The notes under the pieces are model-generated. The model made no database searches. It saw only the letters and a list, made by a program, of their open reading frames with translations, and had not been told where the DNA came from. Source: Acidobacteriaceae bacterium KBS 146 (GTDB lineage Bacteria; Acidobacteriota; Terriglobia; Terriglobales; Acidobacteriaceae). From it: a DNA stretch of 64,000 nucleotides. Numbering within the stretch: the stretch's first letter is position 1; each line of letters begins with the position of its first letter. Shown piece by piece: positions 35,558-45,342 of this stretch. The stretch covers positions 4,075,001 through 4,139,000 of the forward strand of contig JHVA01000001.1 in NCBI GenBank assembly GCA_000688615.1, read 5' to 3'. Made by a program: the position numbers and the translations under genes.

Positions 35558-36598
35558 TCAGGAAGATCGTACCGGCTGCAGTTTTTCTGCAGGCTGTAAC
35601 GCTTTGCGATGGCTGTAGAGGTCGACAACGGCTCTCGCGAGCGACGGCATCCTGGTTTCGGGGCGGTACGGACCGCTCCGGTCAAGCCAGCCGTCCCACA
35701 GACCCGCCAGGATAGCTTCTCCGCTCTCTGGCTTGGTCGCAAGCCGATTGCGATGGCGAAGAAATCCATTGAAGCTGTACCAGATCTGCTTCATGCTGCC
35801 TGCAAGCCCCAGATGCTTTCTCCAGAAGCGGCTCTCGTTCCGGGCCATGTAATACCAGTAATGCGGCTTGATCTCGAACGGCTTTGTATTCCGGTTCTTC
35901 TCCAGGTGGTGCACGACGGAGTTGGGATCCACGATATTCCGGAAGCCTGCCTGCGAGCTTCGCGCAGAGTAATCGATGTCTTCGTAGTAGGCGAAGAATC
36001 GCGTATCGAGCATACCGATCTTTCGAATGAGGTCGGTCCGGACCAGCATCGCGGTGCCAATCACCAGCCCACAGCCGGGATAGCGTGTATTCCATTCCTC
36101 GGCTACGGCAGGATCGTGAGTCTCGTTATAGAGCTTTTCCTTCATGGAGACGATGCCACCCGCGAAGGTCAGACGGTCTTCTTCCAGTGCGGCGATCCGC
36201 GGAGTCACCAGCCCGATCGAAGGATCCGACTCCGCCAGAGCCACCAGAGACGAAAGCGTGTGAGGGGCGACAGTGGCGTCGTTGTTGAGGAGCCACACGT
36301 ACCGGGCGTTCATCTCCAGGGCGCGTTTCATCCCCAGGTTGCACCCTCCGGTGTAGCCGGTATTGATGGGAGACTCCAGAATCTCCACGCCTTGTCCGGT
36401 CAGGGACCGTAGCCGGTCCAGAGAGTCGTCCTGCGAGGCGTTATCGACGACAAGGATGCGAAAGTTGGGATACTCCATCGCCTGCACTGAGGCCACAGCC
36501 GTCGCCGTCTCATCAGCGCTCTCCCAGTTGAGTAGCACGATCAGGACGAGCGGAGCATCGTCGTGAGTGTAAATTTTTCCGGAATTCCAATTTCCCAT
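35558..36598 (-). CDS. Glycosyltransferase family 2 (rhamnosyltransferase-like)
   Basis: 346 aa. GT-A fold landmarks: VLIVLLNWESADETATAVAS, ILVVDNASQDDS, SPINTGYTGGCNLGMKRAL, then LLNNDATVAP in the DxD position and YYEDIDYSAR with the acceptor-site acidic pair. Resembles enzymes that add rhamnose or related sugars to surface polymers. No membrane helix except possible C-terminal association. Tail-to-tail with the deacetylase gene. Confidence 0.92.
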   Translation of the reverse strand: MGNWNSGKIYTHDDAPLVLIVLLNWESADETATAVASVQAMEYPNFRILVVDNASQDDSLDRLRSLTGQGVEILESPINTGYTGGCNLGMKRALEMNARYVWLLNNDATVAPHTLSSLVALAESDPSIGLVTPRIAALEEDRLTFAGGIVSMKEKLYNETHDPAVAEEWNTRYPGCGLVIGTAMLVRTDLIRKIGMLDTRFFAYYEDIDYSARSSQAGFRNIVDPNSVVHHLEKNRNTKPFEIKPHYWYYMARNESRFWRKHLGLAGSMKQIWYSFNGFLRHRNRLATKPESGEAILAGLWDGWLDRSGPYRPETRMPSLARAVVDLYSHRKALQPAEKLQPVRSS

Positions 36599-36747
36599 GT
36601 CATCTCTCTGAGATGCCGAAGCACCTTATTCAGCCGCTCCACCGATGGCCCTGAATAATTCTTCGCTTCTATTTATTTACACCTGTCCGATGGTTAGACC
36701 ATACTGGTCGTCACTTATTTTAAGTGGGGGAACACATTCCAGAATTT

Positions 36748-38448
36748 ATGTCCACTCCAGTCTCTTCTCCTGGCACGGCCCTCGTGTATCTGTTTTCTGA
36801 GCCGATCGCCCGATGGGCGCAGAGCTACGATCCCGCCCATCACTGGCTTCTCTCTGCGGCATGGGCCGCTCTTCCACTGTGCGTCCTGCTGGTGACGATG
36901 GGAGTTTTTCGCGTCAAGGGGCATCTTGCAGCTCTCGCCGGGCTCGTCGCAGCTTTTCTTATCGCGATCGGCATCTTTCACCTGCCGATAACGATGGGCC
37001 TGCTCGCCACGGCGTATGGAGCAGCGTACGGCTTGTTTCCCATCGCCTGGATTGTCTTCCCGGTTTTGTTTCTCTATCAACTGACGCACCGCTCCGGAAG
37101 CTTCACGCTGCTGCAGCAGAGTCTTGTAGGGGTGACACAGGACAGCCGGCTCCAGTTGCTGCTGATCGCTTTTGCCTTTGGAGCCTTCTTCGAGGGATCT
37201 GCAGGCTTCGGAACGCCGGTCGCCATCTGCGCGACCATCCTGATTGGCCTGGGGTTCCCACCCTTGCAGGCGGCGGGCCTGTCGTTGCTGGCGAACACGG
37301 CGCCAGTCGCCTTTGGGGGCCTCGGAATTCCAATGGTGGCGCTCCACGGAATTACCGGACTCGACACGTTGCTGCTCTCACGCGTGGCGGCCCGAATGAT
37401 TGCGCCATTCTGCATTCTTGTTCCGTTCTGGCTTATTTGCGCGTATGCGGGGTGGGCGGCCATGCTTGAGATCTGGCCGGCGATTCTGGTTGCGGGCGGC
37501 GTCTACAGCATGACCCTTCTGCTGGTCGCAACGCTGCATGGTCCGTGGCTGGTCGATATCTTCTCCTCCAGTTTTACGATTATTGCTTTACTCGTACTCC
37601 TTCGCTTCTGGCAGCCCAAGCGAGCTCTCAACCCCGCCTTGCAGGTGATCTCACCGGCGCCCCGGGCCGCTGTGAAGAGGCAGGATGGATTTTTGAAGCA
37701 GGCCATTCTTCCCTGGGCGATTCTTTCCCTCTTCATCATCCTCTGGGGGCTTCCCAAGTGGTCCCAGTGGCTGGACTCGATGAGCAGTATTCATATCGTC
37801 ATCACAGGACTGCATCAGGCAGTTCTGCGGATGCCCCCGGCCGTTCCAACACCTGCTGCGGAAGCAGCGGTCTTCAACTTCAACTGGCTCTCGGCAACGG
37901 GAACAGGAATCTTTATTGCCGCGATCGTCGCGGGTTTTGCCATGAAGATTAAACCCGGCACCATCGCGAGGACAGGCGTGGAAACCTTCGTCTCGATGCG
38001 GTTCACGTTTGTGACCATCGCTGCACTGATGGCGCTGGGCTTTGTGACCCGCTACGCCGGGATGGACGCAACGCTGGGGCTGGCTTTTGCTCGTACAGGG
38101 CATCTCTATCCCTTCTTTGGAACTCTCATCGGCTGGATTGGCACGGCTTCGACGGGATCGGATACCTCATCCAACGTGCTCTTCGGAAGTCTTCAGAAGT
38201 TGACCGCGCAACAGCTCGGAATCTCGGCGTATCTGATGGCAGCTGCAAACTCTGCAGGAGGCGTGATGGGGAAGATGATTGCTCCCCAAAGCATCGTCGT
38301 TGCCACGACGGCGACCGACCACTATGGAAAGGAAGGCACGCTGTTGCGTTATGTGATTCTGCACAGCCTCGCGCTTGCTTCGCTGGCGGGCCTTCTGGTT
38401 CTGCTTTATACCTCAGTGCCTTGGATCACTCGTCTGGTACTTCGTTGA
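36748..38448 (+). CDS. L-lactate permease family transporter
   Basis: About 566 aa from the ATG at 36748; an in-frame GTG eight codons earlier is possible, and neither has a strong ribosome site. About 12-13 membrane helices. LctP-family landmarks: FGAFFEGSAGFGTPVAI, ANTAPVAFGGLGIP, GWIGTASTGSDTSSNVLFG and NSAGGVMGKMIAPQSIVVA. Imports lactate or glycolate with protons. No lactate dehydrogenase genes adjoin it. Convergent with recG. Confidence 0.93.
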   Translation: MSTPVSSPGTALVYLFSEPIARWAQSYDPAHHWLLSAAWAALPLCVLLVTMGVFRVKGHLAALAGLVAAFLIAIGIFHLPITMGLLATAYGAAYGLFPIAWIVFPVLFLYQLTHRSGSFTLLQQSLVGVTQDSRLQLLLIAFAFGAFFEGSAGFGTPVAICATILIGLGFPPLQAAGLSLLANTAPVAFGGLGIPMVALHGITGLDTLLLSRVAARMIAPFCILVPFWLICAYAGWAAMLEIWPAILVAGGVYSMTLLLVATLHGPWLVDIFSSSFTIIALLVLLRFWQPKRALNPALQVISPAPRAAVKRQDGFLKQAILPWAILSLFIILWGLPKWSQWLDSMSSIHIVITGLHQAVLRMPPAVPTPAAEAAVFNFNWLSATGTGIFIAAIVAGFAMKIKPGTIARTGVETFVSMRFTFVTIAALMALGFVTRYAGMDATLGLAFARTGHLYPFFGTLIGWIGTASTGSDTSSNVLFGSLQKLTAQQLGISAYLMAAANSAGGVMGKMIAPQSIVVATTATDHYGKEGTLLRYVILHSLALASLAGLLVLLYTSVPWITRLVLR

Positions 38449-38478
38449 GATGTAGGCAAGAGTTGCAGCCGAAGAAGT

Positions 38479-40806
38479 TTATGCCTCGACAAGCCCATAA
38501 CGGCGCTGCCACTGCTGTTTGAGCCTCTGCCACACCGCGTCGCGTTCTTCACGGGTGATGGCAGGATCGGGATTTTCAACAAACTGCGCCGCCTCGGTCT
38601 TAGCGAGCTCCAGCAGTTCGCGATCTCGCAGCAGGTTGGCGACCCGGAACTCAGGCATGCCGGCCTGCCGGGTTCCGAAGAATTCGCCCGGACCGCGCTG
38701 CTGCAGATCGAGCTCCGCTAACTCAAAACCATTCTGGGTTGCGACCATAGCGTCGAGTCTGGTCTCGGCCTGTTCGCTGACGCGGTCACCTGTCATCAGG
38801 ATGCAGTAGCTCTTTGCCGAGCCGCGGCCCACGCGCCCTCGCAGCTGGTGCATCTGCGCCAGGCCAAAGCGCTCTGCATGTTCGATCACCATGACCGTTG
38901 CATTCGGGACATCGACGCCGACTTCAATGACCGTTGTGGCAATCAAAACGTCAATCTCACCGCGCTGAAAACGACGCATGACGATCTCTTTTTCATCAGC
39001 GCTGAGCCGTCCGTGCAGCAGTGCCAGGCGAAGTCCCGCAAGTGCGCCTGTGCGAAGCTCTTCATGCATCTCGGTCGCGGCCCGCAAGGGCTTCTTTGCG
39101 AACAGCTTTTCGGGCTTGGTGCTCTTCGCGGGAGTGCCTTTCCTCGCGCCGGATTTTTTCACGGTACGCGGAGCTGTTTTTCCGGAATCTTTCTGGCTCG
39201 CCTCGGCTGGCTCCGTCGGCTCATCCTGCGGGAAATCCAGCTCCGGCTGATCGTCCTTCGTCCCTTCGATGACTGGGTAGACGATGTAGGCCTGACGCCC
39301 TGCGGCGACCTGCTTTCGAACGAAGCCCCAGACTTCGTCCGCACGTTGTTCGGTCGTGCGCCGGGTAACGATGGGTGTTCTTCCCGGAGGAAGCTCGTCG
39401 ATGACACTGGTCTCGAGGTCGCCGTACAGCGTAAGCGCGAGAGTCCGAGGAATCGGTGTGGCCGTCATAACGAGGACATCCGGTTCCGCTCCGGGCTTCT
39501 TCATCAGCTGGAAGCGTTGTTGTACGCCGAACCGATGCTGCTCATCCACGACCACCAGGCCCAGATGATGGAAGTCAACTTTCTCTTCAATCAGGGCGTG
39601 GGTACCGATCGCCAGTTCCGTCTCTCCGCGGTAGATTCTCCCGCGAGCTTCGCGTTTTGCCGCCTCATCCAGAGATCCGGTCAACAGCGTGATGCGATAC
39701 GGCCTTCCGGTTCGAGGAGAGACGGCATCCGCCAGCAGCTTTCGAGCCGATAGATAGTGCTGAGTGGCGAGAATCTCGGTAGGCGCCATCAGCGCTACCT
39801 GGAAGCCGTTCTCAATAGCGATCAGAGCTGCCTGCATGGCCACGATCGTCTTGCCGGACCCAACGTCGCCCTGCAGCAGTCTTCGCATGGGCTGGGGCCT
39901 GCGCATGTCCACTGCGATCTCGCCAAGCACACGCTTCTGCGCCGCGGTTGGGTGGAAGGGAAGGACTTGTTTGATGGCCTTGCGAACGCTTTCATTCGTA
40001 GCGAAGGCCGTTCCCTCGCGCTCTCGCATGCGGCGGCGCTTCAGCTCCAAACCAAGCTCGAGATAGAACAGCTCCTCGAAGATAAGTCGCCGGTGAGCCG
40101 AAGTGGAGGCCGACATCAGCTCGGTCATCGGTGTGCCAGCCTCGGGAAAGTGAACGGACCGAAGGGCATTCAGCCGCCCGGGCATACGAAGGCGCTTGAG
40201 TAAAGCATTCGGCAGCGTCTCGACGACGCTCTGCGGCTCCGCCTGCAACTCTTCCAGCAGCGTCCAGACAACGCGCCGCAGCCAGCGAGAGGTCAGCTTT
40301 GCTCCCCAGGCCGTCGTCCCGCCCAGCGATTCATACACGGGAACGATGCGCCCTACCTCAAGGGAGGCGAGTTCCGCTTCCGGCGAATCCCCCGCAGGCA
40401 GGATCTCAAATTGCGGTTGAATCATCTTGAATTTGCCTGCCGTCGATCGAGAGCTCTCCAGTTTGCCGTAGAGAGCGACCATCTGGCCCGCGCGAAACTT
40501 GTCTTTCAGATAATTGCCGTGAAACCAGATGCACTTTACGGTGTCGAGGGATTGGCCGATCGTCATCTCGAAGAGGGGCATCGATCGGGTGCGCAGCAAG
40601 ACAGAACCCCTCACCTCGCCGATGATTGAAGCCATCGTACCGGGCTTGAGCTCGCGAATAGGCAGCGGGTTCAAACGATCTTCGTAGCGGAACGGGAGAT
40701 GGTAGAGAAGGTCCTCCACCGTCTCTACTCCCCGCTTCGACAGTGCTTCGGCGACTCGGTCACCGACCCGTTTTAGATATTTGACCTGAGTCGACAGTTC
40801 CACCAC
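38479..40806 (-). CDS. recG: ATP-dependent DNA helicase RecG
   Basis: 775 aa, GTG start. N-terminal wedge/OB domain (about 60-160), then Walker A GDVGSGKT, DEQH box VVVDEQHRFGVQQR, MTATPIPRTLALTLYGDL, HGRLSADEK, TTVIEVGVDVPNA, QLRGRVGRG and the C-terminal TRP-type FFGTRQAGMPEFR. Rescues stalled forks and branch-migrates Holliday junctions. Longer than usual because of a charged Lys/Pro/Glu-rich insertion of about 50 residues between VYPVIE and the HGRL motif. Confidence 0.96.
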   Translation of the reverse strand: MVELSTQVKYLKRVGDRVAEALSKRGVETVEDLLYHLPFRYEDRLNPLPIRELKPGTMASIIGEVRGSVLLRTRSMPLFEMTIGQSLDTVKCIWFHGNYLKDKFRAGQMVALYGKLESSRSTAGKFKMIQPQFEILPAGDSPEAELASLEVGRIVPVYESLGGTTAWGAKLTSRWLRRVVWTLLEELQAEPQSVVETLPNALLKRLRMPGRLNALRSVHFPEAGTPMTELMSASTSAHRRLIFEELFYLELGLELKRRRMREREGTAFATNESVRKAIKQVLPFHPTAAQKRVLGEIAVDMRRPQPMRRLLQGDVGSGKTIVAMQAALIAIENGFQVALMAPTEILATQHYLSARKLLADAVSPRTGRPYRITLLTGSLDEAAKREARGRIYRGETELAIGTHALIEEKVDFHHLGLVVVDEQHRFGVQQRFQLMKKPGAEPDVLVMTATPIPRTLALTLYGDLETSVIDELPPGRTPIVTRRTTEQRADEVWGFVRKQVAAGRQAYIVYPVIEGTKDDQPELDFPQDEPTEPAEASQKDSGKTAPRTVKKSGARKGTPAKSTKPEKLFAKKPLRAATEMHEELRTGALAGLRLALLHGRLSADEKEIVMRRFQRGEIDVLIATTVIEVGVDVPNATVMVIEHAERFGLAQMHQLRGRVGRGSAKSYCILMTGDRVSEQAETRLDAMVATQNGFELAELDLQQRGPGEFFGTRQAGMPEFRVANLLRDRELLELAKTEAAQFVENPDPAITREERDAVWQRLKQQWQRRYGLVEA

Positions 40807-40900
40807 AGATTGATGCTACCAAGGCCTATAATCAGGCCGGCGCCTAGAGCCCTCTTCCCCGGGAATTCTTGATCCTCAGCTCGTTTCGTGGAGGTCGTTT

Positions 40901-41296
40901 ATGACTTTTCTTGAAGATTGGTTTGAAGAAGTGTGGAACAAGGGCCGAGAAGAGGCGATCGACGAGATGGCGCTTCCCGATGCCAAAACTTACGGCCTCG
41001 CGCATCCGGATGGGACAGCTGTGAATGCCAGGGAGGCCTTCAAGGTATTCCATAAGCAGTTCTGCTCCACATTTTCCGATATCCGCGTTGACGTGAAGCA
41101 TACCCTCTCCGAGGGCGACTACACCATGGCACGGTGTGTGGTGACGGGTGTGCATACGGGCGATGGGCTGGGGATTCCCGCAACGAAAAGAGAGGTAAGT
41201 TTTACCGGAATGTGCCTCGTTCGGTTGCACGATGGGAAGCTGGCCGAGGCCTGGAATAACTTCGACCTGGACAGCGTATACCGTCAGCTTCAATAG
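40901..41296 (+). CDS. SnoaL/NTF2-like protein (ester cyclase family)
   Basis: 131 aa. MTFLEDWFEEVWNKGREEAIDEM is the helical start of SnoaL-like proteins; GREVSFTGM-type strands and FNDL-like FDLDSVYRQL follow. The NTF2 fold hosts varied enzymes and binding proteins; the specific role is unknown. GGAGG precedes the ATG. Sits between recG (divergent) and the ABC pair, 79 bases upstream of the latter. Confidence 0.82.
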   Translation: MTFLEDWFEEVWNKGREEAIDEMALPDAKTYGLAHPDGTAVNAREAFKVFHKQFCSTFSDIRVDVKHTLSEGDYTMARCVVTGVHTGDGLGIPATKREVSFTGMCLVRLHDGKLAEAWNNFDLDSVYRQLQ

Positions 41297-41375
41297 GGTG
41301 GCGTGAGTACGACGTCTGTGCCGTGGTGTTTGTCTCGCCTGCTACACTGGCGACAACTTCATCACGCGGAATTCC

Positions 41376-42278
41376 ATGGCTATCGTTGAACTTCAGCAGG
41401 TTTGCAAGAATTACGACGTCAAGATTGCTGTTGATCATCTGAGTTTCCGTATCGAACAGGGAAGCATGTTCGGGCTGCTCGGTCCGAACGGGTCCGGCAA
41501 GACCTCCTCGATCCGAATGATGATCGGCATGACCGTACCTGACTCCGGCTCCGTCTCCTTGTTCGACCGCCCCTTCGACCGTAAGAATCTTCCTCGGGTT
41601 GGATACCTGCCCGAAGAGCGGGGCCTTTATAAAAAGATGAAGGTGATCGATCAGCTGATCTTTCTCGGGCAGCTACACGGCCTCGACAGCATCACCGCCA
41701 GCAAACGGGCCCATACCTGGTGTGAGCGTATGGAGATTACTGAGGCAATTCCGAAAAAGACCGAAGAGCTCTCGAAAGGGATGCAGCAAAAGATTCAGTT
41801 TATTGCAGCCTTGCTGCACGAGCCCGAGCTGATCATCATGGATGAGCCCTTCAGCGGACTCGACCCCGTCAATGCAACTCTGCTTCAGGACATTTTGCTC
41901 GAATTGAACAGGCAGGGACGAACGGTTCTCTTTTCGACCCATCGCATGGATCAGGTCGAAAAGCTCTGCGACACGATCTGTCTTATCCATCGCGGCCGGT
42001 CGGTCCTCTCCGGCCCCATGCAGGAGATCAAGTCCCGCTATCCAAAAAATCGAGTGCAGATGGTATTCGAGGGCGACGCTTCTTTCCTGGATCATGCTTC
42101 CGTAGCGAATGCAAAAAACTATAACGGCATGGCAGAGATCAAGCTCCACGATGGAGCTGACGCTCAACTCCTGCTCAAGGAGGCTGTCTCCAAAGCCCGC
42201 ATTACGCGTTTTGAGGTGATGGAGCCCACTCTGGAAGAGATTTTCATCGAGACCGTAGGAGATCGCGTCGATGCATAA
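41376..42278 (+). CDS. ABC transporter ATP-binding protein (NatA-like)
   Basis: 300 aa. Walker A GLLGPNGSGKTSS, signature LSKGMQQK, Walker B LIIMDEPFSGLDP, H-loop STHRMDQ. The C-terminal domain (about 220-300) matches the DUF4162 extension typical of ABC-2 exporters such as NatA. It couples with the overlapping permease gene (eight-base overlap). Probably exports a small molecule or Na+; the substrate is unknown. Confidence 0.94.
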   Translation: MAIVELQQVCKNYDVKIAVDHLSFRIEQGSMFGLLGPNGSGKTSSIRMMIGMTVPDSGSVSLFDRPFDRKNLPRVGYLPEERGLYKKMKVIDQLIFLGQLHGLDSITASKRAHTWCERMEITEAIPKKTEELSKGMQQKIQFIAALLHEPELIIMDEPFSGLDPVNATLLQDILLELNRQGRTVLFSTHRMDQVEKLCDTICLIHRGRSVLSGPMQEIKSRYPKNRVQMVFEGDASFLDHASVANAKNYNGMAEIKLHDGADAQLLLKEAVSKARITRFEVMEPTLEEIFIETVGDRVDA

Positions 42279-43509
42279 TATCTGGCTGATCGCAAAGCGT
42301 GAGTATCTCGAGCGAGTTCGCACACGGGCGTTCCTCATCTCCACGCTTCTGATTCCTCTGCTGATGGGGGGAGGGATTGTTCTTTCTGTCGTCAGCGGCA
42401 GCAAGACCAAGCCAACCTCGCGGATCACCATCGTCTCGAAAGATCAGCAACTCGCGACGGACCTGCAATACGAGCTCGAGCATGGCAAAGACAGCCAGAT
42501 GACGGTGGATGTCATCTCCCCTGGCAACAGCGCGACCAAGGCCACCCTCGACTCGATGCTGGCCGATAAGCAGATTGACGGCTACCTTTGGATCACGCCT
42601 GCATCCACTTCCGATGCCCGGCCCAGCTTCTCGTATACACCGCGTTCCGCAGGCGACATTTCTACAAAATCTGCGATCACTACCGCCCTGCGTACTGTGT
42701 TAATGCGTGAACGCCTCTCGCATAACGGGATGGTGGCGCACGATGTGGATTCGCTGATGGAGCCGGTTAAAGTCGATACGACGCAGGCCGGAAAAAATGC
42801 GGATACGACATCAAGCTTCGTGGCGATCTACGTTCTCTTCTTCTTGATGTACATGGTCATCCTGCTCTATGGGATGAACGTCGCGCGGTCCATCATTGAA
42901 GAGAAGACCTCCCGCGTCTTTGAAGTGCTTTTAGCCACCATCACGCCGGAAGAGATGATGGCGGGTAAGGTGATCGGAGTTGGATCGGTCGGCCTGACCC
43001 AGGTTGCGGTCTGGCTCCTTACGGCCATCCTTCTTACGAGCGGGTCATGGATCTCCGCCATCGCGGGAGGAAAAGTTCACGTTTCGCTCAGCCCCCTGCA
43101 GATCATCTTCTTCGTCGTTTACTTTTTGCTTGGGTACCTCCTTTACTCTTCGATTGCTGCCGCTCTGGGAGCGATGGTTAACTCCGAGCAGGAGCTTCAG
43201 CAGCTCAATATGATTCTGGTTATGCCGCTCGCCGGGTGTATGTTTGCACTCGCACCAGTGATCAGCAACCCCAGTGGAACGGTTGCCCGCATTATCTCCC
43301 TCATCCCATTCTGTACTCCGCTCATCATGTACCTGCGCATCTCACTGGCAACGCCGCCAGCGTGGGAGATTGCGCTCTCTGTCGTGCTGATGCTCGTTAC
43401 GATCTACGCCGTTCTATGGTTCGCCAGCCGCATCTATCGGGTCGGTATTCTGATGTACGGAAAACGCCCGAGCCTCCCTGAGATCATGCGCTGGCTCAAG
43501 TACAGTTAA
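42271..43509 (+). CDS. ABC-2 type transporter permease (NatB-like)
   Basis: 412 aa. One N-terminal helix (about 20-40: TRAFLISTLLIPLLMGGG), a large extracytoplasmic domain (about 45-175), then five to six helices in the C-terminal half, with IIEEKTSRVFEVLLATITPEEMMAGKVIG typical of NatB-type permeases. The start lies inside the ATPase gene, so they are coupled. Forms the exporter with the preceding gene. Confidence 0.92.
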   Translation: MHNIWLIAKREYLERVRTRAFLISTLLIPLLMGGGIVLSVVSGSKTKPTSRITIVSKDQQLATDLQYELEHGKDSQMTVDVISPGNSATKATLDSMLADKQIDGYLWITPASTSDARPSFSYTPRSAGDISTKSAITTALRTVLMRERLSHNGMVAHDVDSLMEPVKVDTTQAGKNADTTSSFVAIYVLFFLMYMVILLYGMNVARSIIEEKTSRVFEVLLATITPEEMMAGKVIGVGSVGLTQVAVWLLTAILLTSGSWISAIAGGKVHVSLSPLQIIFFVVYFLLGYLLYSSIAAALGAMVNSEQELQQLNMILVMPLAGCMFALAPVISNPSGTVARIISLIPFCTPLIMYLRISLATPPAWEIALSVVLMLVTIYAVLWFASRIYRVGILMYGKRPSLPEIMRWLKYS

Positions 43510-43547
43510 CGGCGCCAACGGATGAGGCAGGAAGTAAACTCAACTTA

Positions 43548-44198
43548 GTGTCCCCTCAGTACACATGGAAACAGCGGCTCGTCCTGGCCATCGTTCCTCG
43601 TCTGGCCTACATGATCATCTGTCTGCTCGGCGTTACGCTTCGCTATGAAGACGTAAGTGAGGCTGGCGCGGAGCCTGCGTATCACACGCCGCCGCCCCTG
43701 ATCTATGCACTGTGGCATCGGTGCCTCTTGGCATGTGCGTGGCGTTTTCGCAATGGAGGAATTCATATCCTGGTCAGCCAGAGCTTCGATGGAGAACTGA
43801 TCGCCCGTACGGTTGAGCAGCTGGGCTTTGTTGCCGTTCGCGGTTCCAGCTCCAGAGACGGCGCGGTGGGACTGAGAAATCTGCAAAAGGCCTATCTCGC
43901 GGGGAATTACTGCGCGATCACCGCAGATGGGCCTCGAGGACCGTCGCAGATCGCCAAGGCTGGCGTCACGCAGTTGGCCCAGATGGTAGACGCCCCGGTA
44001 GGTGCAATCTATCTGCATTCGCATCGTGCATGGACGCTGCGGTCATGGGATCGCTTTATGATTCCCAAGCCTTTCTCGCGGGTGACGGTGGGTTGGGCGG
44101 CTCCAGCGCCCGCAGAGCGAGAGGCCGTGCAGGCTGCCCTCGATCGCGCTGTCAGGATTGCTGAATCCCGAGCCCCAAAGACCGTCGCAAAAGGTTGA
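43548..44198 (+). CDS. Lysophospholipid acyltransferase family protein (DUF374)
   Basis: 216 aa, GTG start. DUF374 features: IYALWHRCLLACAWRFRN with the catalytic-type WH, VRGSSSRDGAVGLRNL, ITADGPRGPSQIAKAGVTQLA. Related to PlsC-type acyltransferases acting on membrane lipids or lipid A; the acceptor is unknown. N-terminal hydrophobic helix (about 10-28). Follows the ABC pair by 38 bases and precedes queA by 30, so all may be co-transcribed. Confidence 0.9.
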   Translation: MSPQYTWKQRLVLAIVPRLAYMIICLLGVTLRYEDVSEAGAEPAYHTPPPLIYALWHRCLLACAWRFRNGGIHILVSQSFDGELIARTVEQLGFVAVRGSSSRDGAVGLRNLQKAYLAGNYCAITADGPRGPSQIAKAGVTQLAQMVDAPVGAIYLHSHRAWTLRSWDRFMIPKPFSRVTVGWAAPAPAEREAVQAALDRAVRIAESRAPKTVAKG

Positions 44199-44228
44199 CG
44201 GCCTTCAATCCCGCTAAAATCAAAGACA

Positions 44229-45335
44229 GTGCGTGTATCGGACTTCCATTTCGATTTGCCTGAGGAGCTGATTGCGCAATCGCCGCCGCCTGTTCGCGGT
44301 TCCAGCCGAATGCTGGTAGTGGAACGCCAGAGCGGTGAGTATCGCGACAATTTTTTTCGCAATCTGCCCGACCTGCTGAAGCCCGGCGACCTGCTCATAC
44401 TCAATGACAGCCGGGTCATTCCCGCAAGGCTTTACGCTACGCGCGCCCGTGGAGCAAACACGCAGCCACGCTCGCCCGATCCCAGTGGACGCATCGAAGT
44501 CTTGTTGACCCAGCAGCTCTCTGAATTCGAGTGGACGGCGCTGGTGCGCCCCGGCCGCAAAGTACAGCCGGGGGAACGTCTATATTTTGCGGCTGTTGGC
44601 GATCCTGCTCCGCTGTTGGAGGCAGAGGTGCTGGCTGCCGCGGAGTTTGGGGAGCGCACCTTACGCTTTGCGCCGACGGCAGAGTTTCGGACAATTCTCG
44701 ATCGCATCGGCCACATGCCTCTGCCCCCTTATATTCACAGAGGGGATACGGTCGAAGACCGCGAACGATACCAGACTGTCTTCTCAAACGAGCCCGGCTC
44801 CGCTGCTGCTCCTACGGCCGGCCTTCACTTCACGCCTGAGATTCTGGAGCAGCTTCGTCTGCGCGGCGTTCAGATTGAAACCATCACCCTGCATGTCGGT
44901 CTTGGAACCTTTCAGCCGGTCCGCGCGCGGAACGTCGAAGACATTCACCTGCATGGCGAGCACTACACGCTGCCACCTGCAACCGCAGATGCGATTAATG
45001 CAGCTCTGCGCGAAAAGCGCCGCATCGTCGCAGCAGGAACAACCACCACGCGCACTCTGGAACACTGCGCCCAGATGGCGTCAACCGATGGCTTTGAACC
45101 TCATAGCGGAGTGCGATTGCATCCCCACACCGGCGAGACCAGCATCTTTCTTTATCCCGGCTATCGGTTTCGAGTCGTCAGCGGGTTGCTGACCAACTTC
45201 CACCTTCCCGAGTCAACGCTGCTGATGCTGGTCAGTGCTCTGGCTGGGAGGGAACTGATTTTGGCCGCCTACCACCATGCCGTTCGTGAGCGCTACCGCT
45301 TTTTCTCCTACGGCGACTGCATGCTCATCCTCTGA
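44229..45335 (+). CDS. queA: S-adenosylmethionine:tRNA ribosyltransferase-isomerase
   Basis: 368 aa, GTG start. [88 protein letters not shown] and [17 protein letters not shown] match QueA throughout. It transfers the ribosyl part of SAM to preQ1 in tRNA, making epoxyqueuosine. Slightly long because of a small insertion ([16 protein letters not shown]). Convergent with a secreted hypothetical protein. Confidence 0.96.
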   Translation: MRVSDFHFDLPEELIAQSPPPVRGSSRMLVVERQSGEYRDNFFRNLPDLLKPGDLLILNDSRVIPARLYATRARGANTQPRSPDPSGRIEVLLTQQLSEFEWTALVRPGRKVQPGERLYFAAVGDPAPLLEAEVLAAAEFGERTLRFAPTAEFRTILDRIGHMPLPPYIHRGDTVEDRERYQTVFSNEPGSAAAPTAGLHFTPEILEQLRLRGVQIETITLHVGLGTFQPVRARNVEDIHLHGEHYTLPPATADAINAALREKRRIVAAGTTTTRTLEHCAQMASTDGFEPHSGVRLHPHTGETSIFLYPGYRFRVVSGLLTNFHLPESTLLMLVSALAGRELILAAYHHAVRERYRFFSYGDCMLIL

Positions 45336-45342
45336 GGGTTTT

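Noticed and set aside
38848..39753. 301-codon plus-strand open frame
   Set aside because: Antisense to recG helicase motifs.
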